DNA of 64,000 nucleotides, from the NCBI GenBank assembly GCA_031546985.1, contig JAVBJN010000077.1, positions 62,001 to 126,000 of the forward strand, given 5' to 3'. The translations under genes were made by a program, and so were the position numbers. The notes under the pieces are model-generated. The model made no database searches, had not been told where the DNA came from, and saw nothing but the letters and a program-made list of their open reading frames with translations. Position 1 is the stretch's first letter; each line of letters starts with the position of its first letter. Source of the DNA: JAVBJN01 sp031546985. GTDB taxonomy: Bacteria > Bacteroidota > Bacteroidia > Chitinophagales > Chitinophagaceae. This document shows positions 62,111 through 64,000 of this stretch, piece by piece.

Positions 62111-62536
62111 ATGAGCATTAAAGAGATTCAGGAAGAACTGATAGACGATTTTAGTTTGTTTGACGATTGGATGGGTAAGTATGAATACATCATCCAAATG
62201 GGAAAAGACCTGCCGATAATAGACATGCAGTATAAGAAAGAAGAGAACCTGATCAAAGGCTGCCAGAGCCAGGTTTGGTTGCATGCCGAAATGAAAGACG
62301 GTAATGTAATCTTCACCGCCGATAGCGATGCACTTATTACCAAAGGTCTCGTGAGCATGATGGTGCGGGTACTCACAGGGCACACGCCTGAAGAGATCGT
62401 AAACACTGAGCTGTATTTTATTGATAAGATTGGCCTTAAAGAACATTTGTCGCCCACTCGCAGCAATGGATTGCTGAGCATGGTAAAGCAAATGAAATTA
62501 TACGCGCTGGCCTTTCAGCAGACCCAAAAAGCATAA
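62111..62536 (+). CDS. sufE: Sulfur acceptor SufE
   Basis: 141 residues. Conserved GCQSQVW with the sulfur-accepting Cys51, preceded by LIKG. Boosts SufS and transfers persulfide to SufB. Tightly packed between sufS and the DUF59 gene. Confidence 0.95.
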   Translation: MSIKEIQEELIDDFSLFDDWMGKYEYIIQMGKDLPIIDMQYKKEENLIKGCQSQVWLHAEMKDGNVIFTADSDALITKGLVSMMVRVLTGHTPEEIVNTELYFIDKIGLKEHLSPTRSNGLLSMVKQMKLYALAFQQTQKA

Positions 62537-62539
62537 GTC

Positions 62540-62860
62540 ATGATTGTAAACGATAAGGCCGGAGTAGCAGAAAAGATCAAAGACGCCCTGCACACCGTAT
62601 ATGATCCCGAAATACCTGTAAACATTGTAGAGCTGGGGTTGGTATATGAAATCAGTTCTACCGAAGAAGGAGTAGTGCATGTAACGATGACACTCACCGC
62701 TCCCGGCTGTCCTGTAGCAGGCGATATTGTTAGGGAAGTAAACGATAAGGTAGGCGCCATCGAAGGCGTAACCGAAACGCACGTAATGCTAACTTTTGAC
62801 CCACCCTGGGATAAAGAAATGATGAGCGAAGAAGCCCGGTTGGAACTGGGGTTTCTCTAA
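62540..62860 (+). CDS. DUF59/MIP18-type Fe-S maturation protein
   Basis: 106 residues, one DUF59 domain: LHTVYDPEIPVNIVELGLVYEI, then LTAPGCPVAGDI with Cys57 and LTFDPPWDKEMM. Similar proteins (SufT/PaaD type) help Fe-S cluster delivery; the suf operon ends with this gene. Confidence 0.92.
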   Translation: MIVNDKAGVAEKIKDALHTVYDPEIPVNIVELGLVYEISSTEEGVVHVTMTLTAPGCPVAGDIVREVNDKVGAIEGVTETHVMLTFDPPWDKEMMSEEARLELGFL

Positions 62861-62865
62861 AATAA

Positions 62866-62890
62866 TTAAAGCGCCTGTTGGCGCTTTTTT
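62866..62890 (+). terminator. Terminator of the suf operon
   Basis: AAAGCGCC / GGCGCTTT with a 5-base loop and eight T's. Confidence 0.85.
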
Positions 62891-62945
62891 TTGACCTGCC
62901 AGGTGCGCAGCTCCTGCCAGGTCTCAGCGTTGGTAATCGGGAAAA

Positions 62946-62980
62946 TCAAACCCCTCCGCAACTGCGGAGGGGTTTGAATC
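62946..62980. terminator. Terminator for the 62995 gene (minus)
   Basis: AAACCCCTCCGCA / TGCGGAGGGGTTT hairpin. Confidence 0.78.
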
Positions 62981-62994
62981 ATTTCTTTAGAAAA

Positions 62995-63510
62995 TTATTT
63001 CCTCGTCCACTTAATTTCACCAGCCAGGAAGTCGGTACTTTTTATAGAGGCGGTTACTTCTGCACGATAGGCATCAATGGAAGTAATGGCATCGGCACCT
63101 TTTTCTTTCAATGTAATATCATTTGTGGTAATGCTATTGTTACCTGTTTTAATATGGTATACATAATAAGTCTCTGAAGGTTTCTCATCTTGGTTTTCCT
63201 GGAGCACCAGGAAGTTTTGGTTGTTAATTACCGTAAGCCAGGCTTTGAATTGTGTAGCATCGGCCATAAAAGCCTCGCCTTTTTCCTCTACTACCAGGTT
63301 ATACGTGTTGTCTTCTTTTCCTTTAGTGATTTTCACTTTGGTCGCTTCAGTTTTTTCATCGTCTTGCGCCCAGGTACCAAGCAGGTTGTTATCGGCAGGT
63401 ACTGCGCCTTTTACGCCCAGGGGATATTTGCTGCTAACGGGGCAGCCGGTGAGCATGAGGCTAAAACAAAAAGTGGCACCAATGGCCAGCCGGGATAAAA
63501 TTTTGGTCAT
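62995..63510 (-). CDS. Hypothetical lipoprotein
   Basis: 171 residues from the ATG at 63508-63510, which gives a lipoprotein signal (TKILSRLAIGATFCFSLMLTGC). The mature part begins PVSSKYPLG and contains LLGTWAQDDE, like small beta-barrel lipoproteins (lipocalin-like). Function unknown. Confidence 0.8.
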   Translation of the reverse strand: MTKILSRLAIGATFCFSLMLTGCPVSSKYPLGVKGAVPADNNLLGTWAQDDEKTEATKVKITKGKEDNTYNLVVEEKGEAFMADATQFKAWLTVINNQNFLVLQENQDEKPSETYYVYHIKTGNNSITTNDITLKEKGADAITSIDAYRAEVTASIKSTDFLAGEIKWTRK

Positions 63511-63651
63511 TCGTGATGTATTTAAGCACAAAATAATAACCTGTTATATATTATTATATTTTTTCTATTAATGAACGGTGAAAGAACGTCAATTAACATT
63601 GATTTTAAACCTATTGCATGGAATGGGATTTTTCTTTTTGTAAATTTATGT

Positions 63652-64000
63652 ATGCATTTACCCCAACATCCCGCTAACCTCCTCGACCAGGCTGTGGTAG
63701 ACCTCATTCGCCGCGATACGCTTACGGCCGAGAACAATGGTGCGCTTACCCCTGCTCAGCTAGACCTGATTCATAAAAAACGCTGGTTCCAGGTGCTGGT
63801 ACCAGAACAAGCCGGCGGACTTGAATGGACCATGCCCGAAGTGGTACGTTTATTTGAAGCGCTGGCCTGGGCCGATGGTGCATTGGGCTGGTGCGTAAAC
63901 CTCGGTGCCGGTGCCAATATTTTTGCCGGATACCTGCAACCCGAGACGGCAGAATCTGTTTTTCATGACCCTGCGGTAAGCATTGCCGGTAGTGGCGCCA
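63652..64000 (+). CDS. Acyl-CoA dehydrogenase-like protein, N-terminal part
   Basis: 116 codons from the ATG at 63652, open to the window edge. QVLVPEQAGGLEWTMPEVVRLFEALAWADGALGWCVNLG matches the helical N-terminal domain of acyl-CoA dehydrogenase/flavin monooxygenase-type proteins (two-component hydroxylase group also possible). The flavin site lies beyond the edge. Confidence 0.72.
   Translation, partial: MHLPQHPANLLDQAVVDLIRRDTLTAENNGALTPAQLDLIHKKRWFQVLVPEQAGGLEWTMPEVVRLFEALAWADGALGWCVNLGAGANIFAGYLQPETAESVFHDPAVSIAGSGA

Overview
The window is chromosomal DNA of a Bacteroidota bacterium. Evidence seen directly: several genes are preceded by the phylum's -7 promoter element TAnnTTTG, several secreted proteins end in a type IX secretion (T9SS) C-terminal sorting domain, there is a complete SUF operon, and there is an ECF sigma / FecR pair. 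The gene mix (delta-60 and SBBP repeat proteins, T9SS subtilase, class C beta-lactamase fold hydrolase) suggests the Chitinophagaceae or relatives; that placement is inference.

Layout. (1) 1-1548: 5' part of a large SBBP beta-propeller repeat protein on the minus strand, followed at 1655-1838 by a strong candidate 6S-like structured RNA. (2) About 1.9-34.2 kb: an AT-rich accessory (defence) island. It holds an HTH regulator with an IetA/IetS (AAA ATPase + subtilase) pair; a secreted transglutaminase-like/RHS-core/metallopeptidase cluster A (6.2-11.0 kb, minus); an HTH + DUF2971 operon; a putative nuclease, a SEC-C-like protein, a DUF262/DUF1524 (GmrSD-type) protein and a Shedu-like DUF4263 nuclease (11.3-18.0 kb); a second secreted cluster B (18.0-22.5 kb, minus) paralogous to A; a lone response-regulator receiver; a TOPRIM/helicase replication module with a divergent repressor (23.2-26.6 kb); and a type I restriction-modification operon with a PrrC-like anticodon nuclease (26.9-34.2 kb), bracketed by imperfect direct repeats. 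No integrase, tRNA gene, rRNA or CRISPR array was seen. (3) 34.8-64 kb: ordinary chromosome, higher in GC, with mostly single genes separated by clear hairpin terminators: azoreductase, phosphatase, Tat-exported PLP enzyme, delta-60 repeat protein, serine hydrolase, MscS channel, T9SS subtilase, UbiD, pirin, an ECF sigma/FecR/STN-repeat operon, HxlR regulator, sufB-C-D-S-E plus a DUF59 gene, a lipoprotein and the start of an acyl-CoA dehydrogenase-like gene.

The most novel-looking content is the pair of secreted clusters A and B. Together they encode four transglutaminase-like proteins, each with a Cys and a His exactly 26 residues apart, and two RHS-core proteins with zincin-like C-termini. 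The second transglutaminase-like protein and the RHS-peptidase are fused in A (677 aa) and separate in B (341 + 316 aa), which argues that they work together. Small exported proteins accompany both clusters and are candidate partners or immunity proteins. Other notable points are the PrrC-like R303-E307-H340 triad, a 12-base motif repeated exactly in three upstream regions of the island, and an operator array between the divergent genes at 26.1 kb.
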